Shown: positions 1 through 7,075 of the stretch, one piece after another
Numbering within the stretch: position 1 is the stretch's first letter
How the letters are laid out: the number at the start of each line of letters is the position of its first letter
Notes under the pieces: generated by a model
Seen by the model: only the letters and a program-made list of their open reading frames with translations
What the model was told of the DNA's origin: nothing
Database searches by the model: none
Translations under genes and position numbers: made by a program
From: Candidatus Adlerbacteria bacterium
GTDB lineage: Bacteria > Patescibacteriota > Minisyncoccia > Phycocordibacterales > SBAW01
DNA: 40,117 nucleotides
Assembly: GCA_903878285.1 (NCBI GenBank)
Contig: CAIRHB010000033.1
Coordinates: 1-40,117, forward strand
Direction: 5' to 3'

Positions 1-107
1 AGCTCGAAGAGAAAGCAAACCGTCGCTTCATGGAAGTGTTGGGGTTCTATACACCCGAAGAGAAGTATCTGCAGGCACTGAAACGAAAAAAGCGCCCGAA
101 GGCGTAG
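1..107 (+). CDS. C-terminal end of an unidentified protein, possibly a transposase
   Basis: The frame beginning at base 3 is open from the window edge to a TAG at 105-107 and gives about 34 residues. The stretch reads NRRFMEVLGFYTPEEKY followed by a Lys/Arg-rich tail. The pattern N-x-R-x-x-x-x-LGF-x-TPEE resembles the C-terminus of IS30/IS481-like DDE transposases, which commonly end with LGxxTPxE. Only the tail is visible, so no catalytic residue can be checked. It could equally be another basic protein. The frame choice rests on composition: the competing frame ending at 157 reads less like protein. Confidence 0.35.
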   Translation, partial: LEEKANRRFMEVLGFYTPEEKYLQALKRKKRPKA

Positions 108-141
108 AAGATCATCGTCCAAAGAAAGGGGGTTGGGTGCC

Positions 142-273
142 GTGCTACTTGCACTGATTTGGATACTTGTTCGAAAGGGCAATGCAAAAATAAACACAAG
201 CACTGTCGTCGCCGCAATGATTGCTACAATTATTGCCACAACAGTAGGCAGAGGAGACAATCATGACCACTAG
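142..273 (+). CDS. Possible tiny hydrophobic peptide ORF
   Basis: A GTG-initiated frame of 43 codons ends at TAG 271-273. It encodes a hydrophobic start (LLALIWILV), a short polar stretch, a second hydrophobic run (VVAAMIATIIATTV) and a charged His/Asp tail, so it could be a small membrane peptide. A purine-rich AAAGAAAGGGGG lies about 10-12 bases upstream and could act as a ribosome-binding site. A rho-independent-type hairpin follows immediately at 276-303, which supports a transcript ending here. No family is recognised; it may also just be the 3' UTR of the preceding gene. Confidence 0.3.
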   Translation: MLLALIWILVRKGNAKINTSTVVAAMIATIIATTVGRGDNHDH

Positions 274-275
274 CT

Positions 276-303
276 GCGCCACACCAGGCGCGGTTTTCTT
301 TTT
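276..303 (+). terminator. Rho-independent terminator (+)
   Basis: GCGCC (276-280) pairs with GGCGC (287-291) around a six-base loop, followed by a T-rich run to 303. It ends the rightward transcript coming from the window edge and separates it from the convergent pheT, whose stop codon overlaps the T-run. Confidence 0.7.
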
Positions 304-2290
304 ACCGAATCTCAAACCCCTCTGCTTTCAATTTTGAATACACTTTCTCCATCGCGGCGTTTGCGTCGTCGTCGGTGAGCGTGCGGTCGAAGGACTGGAA
401 GATAAGGCGAAACGCGAGCGAGGTTTTTGCGGGCGCGCCATCTTTTGCCGCTTTTTCGAACTTGTCGAACAGAGAAATTTTGACACACAACTCCCCCGCT
501 TCTTTTTTGATTATCTCTTCTATTTTTTTATCGTCTGTCTCGGCAGGCGTCCAAAACGCAACATCACGCACGATGTACGGATATTTTGAGAACGACTGGT
601 AGCGCTCTGTAGTAGAAAGTGGCGCGTCGTCGTAGTGTGTAGGAGCGTCCGAAATAGTTGCAACAAACGCATCGAGCTCTGTTTTATACTCCTCTGCTGT
701 CTTCCCTTTCTTCACCTTCTCGACCGCGATGTCGTAGACAATCTCTTCTTTGCCGCCCTTCCATACGGTGCCGATTTCAAATAGCTTTATTTGAGAGAGA
801 CCGAGCAGCTCTTTGTTGTGTATATTTTTCTCGAGCGCTGCCGCAAGCCCATCTGCCAAGTTACTACGCAAATACGGCTTTACGCCATCAACTTTGTTGA
901 GCACAATACGCTCGCCATGGTCGGCAAAGACGCTGGTGAACACTTCCGAGAATCCTTGCGAGACCAAATACTCGCGGATTTTTTCCGACCAGTAAAAGTT
1001 TTTGTTGATCTCGATTGATTTACTAAACGCGGGCAACGCGACTGCGGGAACTTTGTCATACCCTTGGATGCGCCCAACTTCTTCAATCAAATCTTCTGCA
1101 ATTGTGATATCGAGCCGCTCGGGTGGGACAGAGACGGTGAATACCGTGTCGGCTTTTTTTCCATCTGTTGCAGAAGTAGTTTCTTTTTTGTAGACAAACC
1201 CAAGTCGATCGAACGAATCAGTGATTTCTTTCTCACCAAACGTGTCGCCAAGTACCGCCGCGACTTGTGTTGTGGTAACAGAAACAGTTTTTTTCTCTTG
1301 TGGGTGTGGGTAGACATCAACAAAGCCAACCACTTCGGCGCCAGGCGAGAGCTGGAGAATGAGGTCGACAACCGCTTGCATTGCTGTGCCCGCGAGCTCG
1401 GGCGAGAGCTGCTGCTCGAAGCGCGCGCTAGCGTCGGTGCGCAGTTTGAGCGCCTGCGCCGTCTTTCGCACCGAGACACCGTCGAAGTTGGCCGACTCGA
1501 TAATAATCTCTTTCGTCGACTCCGACACGCCCGCGGGTTTGCCGCCTTTGACGCCCGCGATACCAATCGCTTCGCCCGTGTTGTCGTCGGCAATCACGAT
1601 GTTGGACGAGTTGAGCGTGTACGACTTATCATCAAGCGCGAGCAAACACTCGCCATCCTTCGCCGCACGCACGGCAATCGCATACGTATTCTCCTCCGCC
1701 GAGGTTAAACCTCGGCGGATTGGCTCTGCCACAAGCTTTTCTGCCGCGAAGGCATGTAGCGGTTGCCCGAGGTCGAACATCACATAGTTTGTCGCATCGA
1801 CGATGTTGTTGATCGACCGCTGACCGACTGCCTCAAGACCGTGCTTGATTCGTCGCCCAAGTTCGGTATCTGGCAAGGGTCCGACTGTCACATTCTTTAT
1901 GTGCCCCGCGACATAGCGACGACATAGCGACGTCTGCAGCGTCACCCTAACCGCAGGTTTAACCTGCGGTTGCAAAGTTTCCGAGGATCCTTTCCCAAGC
2001 TCGCCGAGTTTAGGCTCAAGCGAGCGCGTGGAAAGGTCCGAGGAAACACCCGCGAGCGGAAATTTGAGAATTGCCGAAAGTTCTTTGGCAACACCCAAGT
2101 GCGACAAACAGTCGTGCCCGCGGTTGGGGGTGATTTTTACATCGAGCACATCGTCTGGTCTCCCAGCAAAGTTTACTCGGTCGACACCATCTATCTCGAA
2201 CGCATGAAAGGTGAGCGCGTCCGAAAGCACCTCCGTGCTCGGTAACGGATTTTCAAAATATGTCTGTAACCAGTTGCGTGAGATTTTCAT
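302..2290 (-). CDS. pheT: Phenylalanine--tRNA ligase beta subunit, compact form
   Basis: Beta subunit of the tetrameric PheRS that charges tRNA-Phe in the cytoplasm. It has 662 residues against roughly 800 in E. coli. The N-terminus (MKISRNWLQTYF, FEIDGV) runs almost directly into the KITPNRGHDCLSHLGVAKE segment, so the EMAP-II/tRNA-binding domain normally inserted at about residues 40-150 is missing. The B3/B4 editing-type region (INNIVDATNYVM, LGQPLHAF), the B5 region (KLRTDASARFE) and a C-terminal FDX-ACB anticodon-binding domain (about 565-662: RDVAFW, LFDKFE, RTLTDDD) are present. Two palindromic DNA elements lie in frame inside the gene and add about 10-16 residues each (QPQVKPAV and EPIRRGLTSAEE). 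It lies 66 bases downstream of pheS on the same strand, probably one transcript. The assignment is secure; the missing domain is a direct observation. Confidence 0.96.
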   Translation of the reverse strand: MKISRNWLQTYFENPLPSTEVLSDALTFHAFEIDGVDRVNFAGRPDDVLDVKITPNRGHDCLSHLGVAKELSAILKFPLAGVSSDLSTRSLEPKLGELGKGSSETLQPQVKPAVRVTLQTSLCRRYVAGHIKNVTVGPLPDTELGRRIKHGLEAVGQRSINNIVDATNYVMFDLGQPLHAFAAEKLVAEPIRRGLTSAEENTYAIAVRAAKDGECLLALDDKSYTLNSSNIVIADDNTGEAIGIAGVKGGKPAGVSESTKEIIIESANFDGVSVRKTAQALKLRTDASARFEQQLSPELAGTAMQAVVDLILQLSPGAEVVGFVDVYPHPQEKKTVSVTTTQVAAVLGDTFGEKEITDSFDRLGFVYKKETTSATDGKKADTVFTVSVPPERLDITIAEDLIEEVGRIQGYDKVPAVALPAFSKSIEINKNFYWSEKIREYLVSQGFSEVFTSVFADHGERIVLNKVDGVKPYLRSNLADGLAAALEKNIHNKELLGLSQIKLFEIGTVWKGGKEEIVYDIAVEKVKKGKTAEEYKTELDAFVATISDAPTHYDDAPLSTTERYQSFSKYPYIVRDVAFWTPAETDDKKIEEIIKKEAGELCVKISLFDKFEKAAKDGAPAKTSLAFRLIFQSFDRTLTDDDANAAMEKVYSKLKAEGFEIR
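1695..1719. repeat. Palindromic element inside pheT (copy 1)
   Basis: A 25-bp perfect palindrome with one central unpaired base: TCCGCCGAGGTT-A-AACCTCGGCGGA. It sits in frame within pheT and supplies residues RRGLTSAE in a loop where other PheT proteins run directly from HAF-D-A-x-KL to the R-A-K-D-G motif. It shares the GGTT(A/T)AACC core with elements at 1949 and 11319. Confidence 0.75.
1949..1971. repeat. Palindromic element inside pheT (copy 2)
   Basis: A 23-bp perfect palindrome AACCGCAGGTT-T-AACCTGCGGTT lies in frame in pheT and encodes QPQVKPAV. About 20 bases to the left is a short tandem duplication (CGACATAGCGA repeated at about 1909-1931), which may be an insertion or repair scar. 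The core matches the copy at 11319-11337 over 19 bp. Confidence 0.75.
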
Positions 2291-2329
2291 GTTAGTATAT
2301 TTGTATTATGGCTTCGGCCGACCGAGATT

Positions 2330-2356
2330 CCCCTCCGCAAGGAGGGGTTTCGTTTT
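2330..2356 (+). terminator. Hairpin between pheS and pheT
   Basis: CCCCTCC (2330-2336) pairs perfectly with GGAGGGG (2341-2347) around GCAA, followed on the + strand by TTTCGTTTTT. The terminator polarity is rightward, although both flanking genes run leftward. On the minus strand the stem is preceded by an A-run and followed by no T-run, so for the pheS-pheT mRNA it would be an intercistronic hairpin rather than a terminator. Confidence 0.5.
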
Positions 2357-3109
2357 TCAGAATTGATTGATGAACCGCAGGTCTGCCGAGTGCATCAAGC
2401 GAATGTCGTCGATACCCCACTTGAGCATGGCGATACGATCAATCCCCGGACCAAATGCCCAACCGCGATATTTTTTTGAATCAATGCCGCAATTCTCAAG
2501 CACTTGCGGATGTATCATGCCCGCGCCACCAATCTCAATCCATTTGTTGCGCAACTTCTCCGGCGCATTCTCACCAATGAGACGCATATCCACTTCGATA
2601 GACGGTTCGGTAAATGGGAAGAAACTCGGGCGAAAGCGCACCTCCGTATCGCTCCCGAAAATCTTGCCGAAGAAAGTTGCAAACGCGCCTTTAAGATGTG
2701 CCATCGTAATATCCTCGCCAACCGCGAGCCCTTCAATTTGAAAGAACTCTGCCTCGTGCGTCATGTCGGTCGCCTCGTTGCGAAACACTTTGCCCGGAGC
2801 GATCACTCGGTAGGGTGGCAAAATCCCTTTCTTCATCTGCTCGGTCATGTAGCGAATCTGCAAACCCGAGGTCTGTGTGCGCAGAACTTTGCCCGGCTCG
2901 TCTTTAATAAAATACGTGTCCTGCATATCACGCGCAGGATGATCCTTCGGCACATTGAGTGCGTCAAAGTTGTACCACTCGTCCTCGAGCAGTGGCCCAT
3001 CTACAAACGTAAACCCCATCTCACCGAAGATGCGATTTGCCTCGCGGATAAGGAGTGAAATGGGGTGCAAATGCCCTCTCGCTGGTGCTGCTGTCGCCTC
3101 CTCTGCCAT
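2357..3109 (-). CDS. pheS: Phenylalanine--tRNA ligase alpha subunit, N-terminally short
   Basis: Catalytic alpha subunit of PheRS. Starting at the ATG at 3109 gives 250 residues, whereas E. coli PheS has 327. Class II signature motifs are all present: motif 1 around HPISLLIREANRIF, motif 2 FRNEATDMTHEAEFFQ, motif 3 GWAFGPGIDRIAM. The usual N-terminal coiled coil that contacts tRNA is absent: only about a dozen residues precede motif 1. A longer open frame runs up to 3607, but its extra part overlaps the divergent glycosyltransferase gene and has no PheS character, so it is not used. A CATACT box at 3115-3120 (minus) would place transcription close to the ATG. Partner pheT follows downstream. 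Confidence 0.93.
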   Translation of the reverse strand: MAEEATAAPARGHLHPISLLIREANRIFGEMGFTFVDGPLLEDEWYNFDALNVPKDHPARDMQDTYFIKDEPGKVLRTQTSGLQIRYMTEQMKKGILPPYRVIAPGKVFRNEATDMTHEAEFFQIEGLAVGEDITMAHLKGAFATFFGKIFGSDTEVRFRPSFFPFTEPSIEVDMRLIGENAPEKLRNKWIEIGGAGMIHPQVLENCGIDSKKYRGWAFGPGIDRIAMLKWGIDDIRLMHSADLRFINQF

Positions 3110-3144
3110 ATCCACACAGTATGGCTCAAAACGGCGAAAAATGC

Positions 3145-3150
3145 TATACT
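3145..3150 (+). promoter_or_regulatory. -10 box of the glycosyltransferase operon
   Basis: TATACT on the + strand, 10 bases before the ATG at 3161, inside the 51-base divergent gap between pheS and the glycosyltransferase. No clear -35 match is seen. It supports the start at 3161 rather than an upstream ATG at 3065. Confidence 0.55.
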
Positions 3151-3160
3151 CGTGGGACGT

Positions 3161-4390
3161 ATGGACTGGTCGCTCGGCATCTATATCACGCTGTTTATTG
3201 GCCTCTACTTCGAGGTGTTTTTGCTCATCTCGTTTATCGAGCACAAGCCTGCGCCAAAAACCACCGCGCGCCCGACACACTTCCCCCGCGTGTCGATGGT
3301 CGTCCCGTGTTGGAACGAGGAGACAACCGTGGCAGGCACGCTCGACTCGTTGCTCGCACTCGACTACCCCAAGGATAAGTTGGAGATTTTGGTAATTGAC
3401 GACGGCTCGACCGACAAAACCGGCGAGATCGTCACCGCCTACCACGCCAAACATCCGCATATCATCCTGCATCGCAAGGAAAATGGCGGCAAGTTTAGCG
3501 CGATGAACTGGGGCATCGAGCACTCGAGCGGCGAGCTCATCGGCTTTCTCGACGCTGATTCGTTCGTCGCCGAGGATGGTCTGATTGAAATGGTAAAGGC
3601 ATTTCAAGCGAAGCCGGAGGTGATGGCGTTTGCACCATCGATGAAAGTCTTTCGCCCGCGTCGGATGATTGAGCTCATGCAGCAGGTCGAGTACACCTTC
3701 GGCGTGTTTTACAAAAAGATGTTTGATAACCTAAGCGCGATCAGCGTCCTGCCGGGACCGTTTTCGATCTATCGCCGCGGGGTGTTCGAAAAAATCGGGC
3801 TCTTTCGCCCTGCGCACAACACCGAAGACATGGAGATGACCTTTCGTATGCATGCACACGGGCTCAAGCTCGCCAACGCGCACACGGCGCATGTATACAC
3901 CACCGTACCCAAGACGACATGGAAACTGGTTAAGCAGCGCACCCGCTGGTCGCAGGGATTCCTCCAAAACTCGCAGGAGTATGCGCATATGTACCTCAAC
4001 CCGCGCTTTGGCAACTTTGGTATGGTGGTGCTCCCCTTTGGACTGATCGCCTTTGCATCAGCGCTCTACTGCGCCACGTATGTACTGTGGCGTCTTGGCT
4101 CTTCGGTGATCAACCGCACGCTCGACCTATGGGCGACACGCATCCCTCCACACTTGGCCGCACCGCACCTTGAGTGGTTCTACCTCAACACGAGCATGAT
4201 GACATTCCTGATTCTCATCACCCTTGGTATGACATTTTTTGCCGTCTATGTTGGCAACACGATTGTCAAAAACAAGCTGACGCTCAAATCGTATCTCTCC
4301 TACTTCTTGCTCTTTGGCTTTGTCGCACCCGTGTGGCTGGCGCGTGCAGCGTGGGGAGCACTGCGCGCACAGGAGAGCTCGTGGCGGTAA
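3161..4390 (+). CDS. Membrane glycosyltransferase family 2, processive (cellulose synthase/PgaC-like)
   Basis: A 409-residue inner-membrane glycosyltransferase that would transfer sugars from nucleotide-sugar donors and probably extrude a polysaccharide. An N-terminal membrane segment (about 6-25) is followed by a GT-A domain with VVPCWNEE, VIDDGSTDKT, FLDADS (DxD-type metal/nucleotide site), TEDMEMTFRM (catalytic acid region) and KQRTRWSQGF (Q/RxxRW motif of processive enzymes). Three hydrophobic segments follow at about 285-400. The start at 3161 is chosen because upstream in-frame sequence is uncharacteristic and overlaps pheS. The gene at 4397 follows after six bases and is very likely co-transcribed. 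Product could be an exopolysaccharide or a lipid-linked glycan; the sugar cannot be read from sequence. Confidence 0.9.
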   Translation: MDWSLGIYITLFIGLYFEVFLLISFIEHKPAPKTTARPTHFPRVSMVVPCWNEETTVAGTLDSLLALDYPKDKLEILVIDDGSTDKTGEIVTAYHAKHPHIILHRKENGGKFSAMNWGIEHSSGELIGFLDADSFVAEDGLIEMVKAFQAKPEVMAFAPSMKVFRPRRMIELMQQVEYTFGVFYKKMFDNLSAISVLPGPFSIYRRGVFEKIGLFRPAHNTEDMEMTFRMHAHGLKLANAHTAHVYTTVPKTTWKLVKQRTRWSQGFLQNSQEYAHMYLNPRFGNFGMVVLPFGLIAFASALYCATYVLWRLGSSVINRTLDLWATRIPPHLAAPHLEWFYLNTSMMTFLILITLGMTFFAVYVGNTIVKNKLTLKSYLSYFLLFGFVAPVWLARAAWGALRAQESSWR

Positions 4391-4396
4391 CACTAT

Positions 4397-5065
4397 ATGT
4401 CGTGGAAAAAATACATACTCGCGCTCGCTATCACCGCAGCAATCTTTGGCACGACATTTTATATCACCTCGCATATCGACGCCGAGCGCATCGCCAATAT
4501 CCGCGCAACCGAGAACCAGATCTCGATCGACATCCTCTCGTCTGAGACACAGTTTGAGCTCCTGGGCAGCCTCGACTGCAGCACCGTGTCGAGCAACCCA
4601 GTCTTGCTCACCGAGCTCAACTCCTTGGCAAGTCGCCTGTCGGTCGCCGAGAGCAACCTCGGCAGCGCCAACACCGAAGTCGTCCAGCTTAAAAAACAGT
4701 ACTCGCTGTTGGAGATCAAAGACTATGTCCTGATGCGCGAGGTCGCGCAAAAGTGCCACCAAAAGCCGGTGTATATCCTCTACTTCTACGCCAACGACGG
4801 CAGCTGCCCCGACTGTGCCCGCGCGGGCGAGGTGCTCACCTATCTGCGGCAGCAGTACCCGACACTGAGGGTCTACTCCTTCGACTACAACCTCGACCTC
4901 TCTGCCTTACACACGCTGACCTCGCTGCGCGCGCTCTCGGGACAACTTCCTGCGTTCGTCATTAACAACCGCGCGCCAGTCTACGGCTTCAAATCCGTCG
5001 ACGACCTCGAGTCCCTCATCCCCGAGCTCAAAACTTTGGCAACGTCGACGAGTGCAACGAGATAA
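4397..5065 (+). CDS. Membrane-anchored thioredoxin-like protein with CPDC motif
   Basis: A 222-residue protein with an N-terminal signal anchor (KKYILALAITAAIFGTTFY), a coiled-coil-like helical stretch (about 70-110) and a C-terminal thioredoxin-like domain. That domain has a strand YILYFYAN leading into SCPDCARAGEVL, a CxxC pair at the helix start, and a later Pro before a strand (GQLPAFVI) as in the cis-Pro loop of the fold. It is predicted to act outside the membrane in disulfide chemistry, perhaps for the Cys-rich surface proteins and pilins elsewhere in the window; that link is inference. It sits six bases after the glycosyltransferase, so the two form an operon. No DsbB/VKOR partner is seen nearby. 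Confidence 0.75.
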   Translation: MSWKKYILALAITAAIFGTTFYITSHIDAERIANIRATENQISIDILSSETQFELLGSLDCSTVSSNPVLLTELNSLASRLSVAESNLGSANTEVVQLKKQYSLLEIKDYVLMREVAQKCHQKPVYILYFYANDGSCPDCARAGEVLTYLRQQYPTLRVYSFDYNLDLSALHTLTSLRALSGQLPAFVINNRAPVYGFKSVDDLESLIPELKTLATSTSATR

Positions 5066-5074
5066 AAACCTCCT

Positions 5075-5150
5075 TGGAGCCACCTCCCAGACTTGAACTG
5101 GGGACCTTCGCTTTACAAAAGCGTTGCTCTACCAACTGAGCTAAGGTGGC
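5075..5150 (-). tRNA. tRNA-Thr (anticodon UGU), CCA encoded
   Basis: Cloverleaf on the minus strand: acceptor GCCACCT/AGGTGGC, D-arm GCTC/GAGC, anticodon loop TTTGTAA giving UGU, T-arm CCCAG-TTCAAGT-CTGGG, discriminator U and an encoded CCA. The anticodon stem has one A-A mismatch at 27-43. A minus-strand TACTAT at 5159-5164 lies just upstream, so the 5' leader would be very short. Confidence 0.96.
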
Positions 5151-5173
5151 GCGTTTGTATAGTATCAAAAACC

Positions 5174-5593
5174 CTACTCCTGCACCACCTTGCGCACGCG
5201 CACCTGACCGCTCTTGAGCAGACGCTTTTTATGCTCGCCGACTTCGCGAAGGAACGCAGACACCTCACCAGTACGCTGTGGCGCACTACTGGTCGTGCGA
5301 CGAATCCACACCAACGTCCGCTCTAACAAATGCTCGGCATAGAGCACCACATGCGCGCTAGCGCGGTGGATATACGCAAGCGACGCCTTGAACACGCGGC
5401 GACCGTACACCCGCACGAGTGCGGGAATGATACGCTCGACCCACAGCAAAGCTGTCGCGCAGAGTCGACCGATTTTTGGGCGCGTGCTGCCCCACAACAC
5501 CGCGCCGGTTTGGAGCTCCCATCGCTTGATAGCGATAAGCAGCACGATACCCAGTATCGATAGAAAGAGCATTATGCTGAAGAATAGCACCAT
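5174..5593 (-). CDS. Small membrane protein of unknown function
   Basis: 139 residues. It begins with a strong transmembrane helix (LFFSIMLFLSILGIVLLIAI), followed by a basic, mostly helical region rich in Arg, Val and Leu (RVYGRRVFKASLAYIHRA and a second amphipathic stretch near the end). No motif is recognised. It lies 19 bases downstream of tsf and just upstream of tRNA-Thr on the same strand, so it is probably the last protein gene of the rpsB-tsf transcript. The high Arg content suggests a cytosolic, membrane-surface or nucleic-acid contact, but no function should be inferred. Confidence 0.7.
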   Translation of the reverse strand: MVLFFSIMLFLSILGIVLLIAIKRWELQTGAVLWGSTRPKIGRLCATALLWVERIIPALVRVYGRRVFKASLAYIHRASAHVVLYAEHLLERTLVWIRRTTSSAPQRTGEVSAFLREVGEHKKRLLKSGQVRVRKVVQE

Positions 5594-5612
5594 ATATTGT
5601 TAGTGTGCGAAG

Positions 5613-6197
5613 TTAGCGAACCGAGAAGCAGGCGAGCTGGCTGACGTCGACGCGCTCGCCAAACTTCTGCGTTGCCGCAGAGAGCAGGTCGGCGATGGTC
5701 TTGCTGTCATCTTTGATAAACAACTGGTCGAGCAGGACAATCTCCTTAAGACGAGCACCCACCTTGCCGGTGAGAATCTGCTCGCGGAGGTTCTCTGGCT
5801 TGTCCTGCACATCCGGCAGGAACATCTCGCGGAGCGCAGCGAGCCCTGCCTCGCCCACCTCCTCGCGGCGGATATACTGCGGGCGGCTCGCGGCGGCGTG
5901 CATCGCAATGTCGTAGGCAAGCTTGGCAAAATCTTCGTTTTTAGAAACGAAGTCGGTCTCGCAGGACAGGAGCACGAGCGTGCCGATCTGTGCGTTACTG
6001 TGCACATAGGACGCGACCGCGCCCGCACCGAGCGCACGCTCACCTTTCTTGCGTGCGATCTCGGCACTGCGGCGAGACAAGACGACGAGCGCCTTCTCGA
6101 TATCGCCACCCGCTTCCTCGAGCGCCTTTTTGCACTCCATCACCGAGATGCCTGTTCGATCGCGAAGCGTTTTGACTGTTTCTGCTGTTATAGGCAT
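5613..6197 (-). CDS. tsf: Elongation factor Ts, short form
   Basis: Guanine nucleotide exchange factor for EF-Tu. 194 residues from the ATG at 6197, shorter than E. coli EF-Ts (about 280) and near the size of the Thermus form. The N-terminal UBA-like domain is typical (ITAETVKTLRDRTG, VMECKKALEEAGGDIEKA), and the core signature TDFVSKNEDFAKLA is intact. The ending covers only one core subdomain. A TTG at 6221 could extend it by eight residues, but the ATG gives the standard N-terminus. It lies downstream of rpsB (61-base gap), the usual bacterial order; a GATACT box at 6201-6206 could give it a separate start. Confidence 0.95.
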   Translation of the reverse strand: MPITAETVKTLRDRTGISVMECKKALEEAGGDIEKALVVLSRRSAEIARKKGERALGAGAVASYVHSNAQIGTLVLLSCETDFVSKNEDFAKLAYDIAMHAAASRPQYIRREEVGEAGLAALREMFLPDVQDKPENLREQILTGKVGARLKEIVLLDQLFIKDDSKTIADLLSAATQKFGERVDVSQLACFSVR

Positions 6198-6258
6198 AAG
6201 AGTATCGTGAGAAAAGAGCAAGTAAATAATACGAGAGAAGATCCAGAGCGCACCAGAG

Positions 6259-6999
6259 CTATGCTGTTGTTACAGAAGCGGCTGCCTCGGGTGCAACAGG
6301 AGCCGGAGCTGCGCCGTAGTTGCTCTCGTAGGTTTTCGCAACCTCGCCGAGCAAGTATGCAACACTCTGCAGCGACGCGTCATTTGCTGGGATCGGGTAC
6401 TTGACTGCTGAGCAATCACAGTCGGTGTTAAGGATCGCGATGACCGGGATGTTGAGCTGGCGCGCCTCCTCGACGGCGCCACTTTCGAGACGCGGGTCGA
6501 CAACAAAGAGTGCATCGGGGAGTTTGCTCATACCGCGCAAGCCGCCAAACATGAGTGTGAGGTCGGTGATATCGCGGTCGATGAGCAAACGTTCACGCTT
6601 GGTGAACTTTGCCAACTCGCCCTTCTCGCGCATGTCGGTGAGGTCGATGAGGCGCTGCACGCGCTTCTTGATTTCGGAAAAGTTGGTGAGCGAGCCACCA
6701 ATCCAGCGTGAGGCAACGTAGGGCTGGTTGAGCCGCTCGGCTGCGCGCACCAGCGCCTCGCGCGCCTCGGGTTTACTACCAACAAAGAGTACTGTTTTGC
6801 GCTCCGACGCCAGCGATTTGATGTAGCCAAGCGCCTTCTCAAGGCATTGGGCAGTCTGCTCAAGGTCAAACAGCTCGGTGCCGCCCTTGGCACCAAAGAT
6901 GTACGGCGACACCGACGGATGCCGACGCGACGGCGCGTAGCCGAAGTGCGCACCGACTGAAAATAGCTTATCTACAAGCATTTGTTGAGTTTGTTCCAT
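6259..6999 (-). CDS. rpsB: 30S ribosomal protein S2 (uS2)
   Basis: 246 residues. The typical S2 blocks are present: KLFSVGAHFGYAPSRRHPSV, TVLFVGSKPEA, RWIGGSLTNF, LPDALFVVDPRLE, IPVIAILNTDCD and the final IPANDAS-LQSVAYLL. The C-terminus ends in an Ala/Pro tail that is variable in the family. A minus-strand TATAGA at 7006-7011 ends six bases before the ATG, so transcription may start at the start codon. It heads a block with tsf and the small membrane protein. Confidence 0.97.
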   Translation of the reverse strand: MEQTQQMLVDKLFSVGAHFGYAPSRRHPSVSPYIFGAKGGTELFDLEQTAQCLEKALGYIKSLASERKTVLFVGSKPEAREALVRAAERLNQPYVASRWIGGSLTNFSEIKKRVQRLIDLTDMREKGELAKFTKRERLLIDRDITDLTLMFGGLRGMSKLPDALFVVDPRLESGAVEEARQLNIPVIAILNTDCDCSAVKYPIPANDASLQSVAYLLGEVAKTYESNYGAAPAPVAPEAAASVTTA

Positions 7000-7005
7000 A
7001 TGATT

Positions 7006-7011
7006 TCTATA
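7006..7011 (-). promoter_or_regulatory. -10 box of rpsB
   Basis: TATAGA on the minus strand with a six-base gap to the ATG at 6999. This is the spacing at which the first transcribed base is the A of the start codon. Confidence 0.5.
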
Positions 7012-7075
7012 CCGCCTACAGTAGCATACCTGCCCCTCGGTCGCAAGCGCTCTGGCGACAGCGGCATGCTGTTAC

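Noticed and set aside
1064-1708. Long open frame on the + strand opposite pheT
   Set aside because: It is antisense to clear PheT motifs, has Arg/Asn-rich composition without recognisable domains, and is explained by codon bias of the true gene. The same applies to + strand frames opposite rpsB, prfA, gatA, eno and the surface genes.
3110-3607. N-terminal extension of pheS by 166 residues
   Set aside because: It overlaps the divergent glycosyltransferase gene, lacks the PheS coiled-coil pattern, and would leave no room for the GT promoter.
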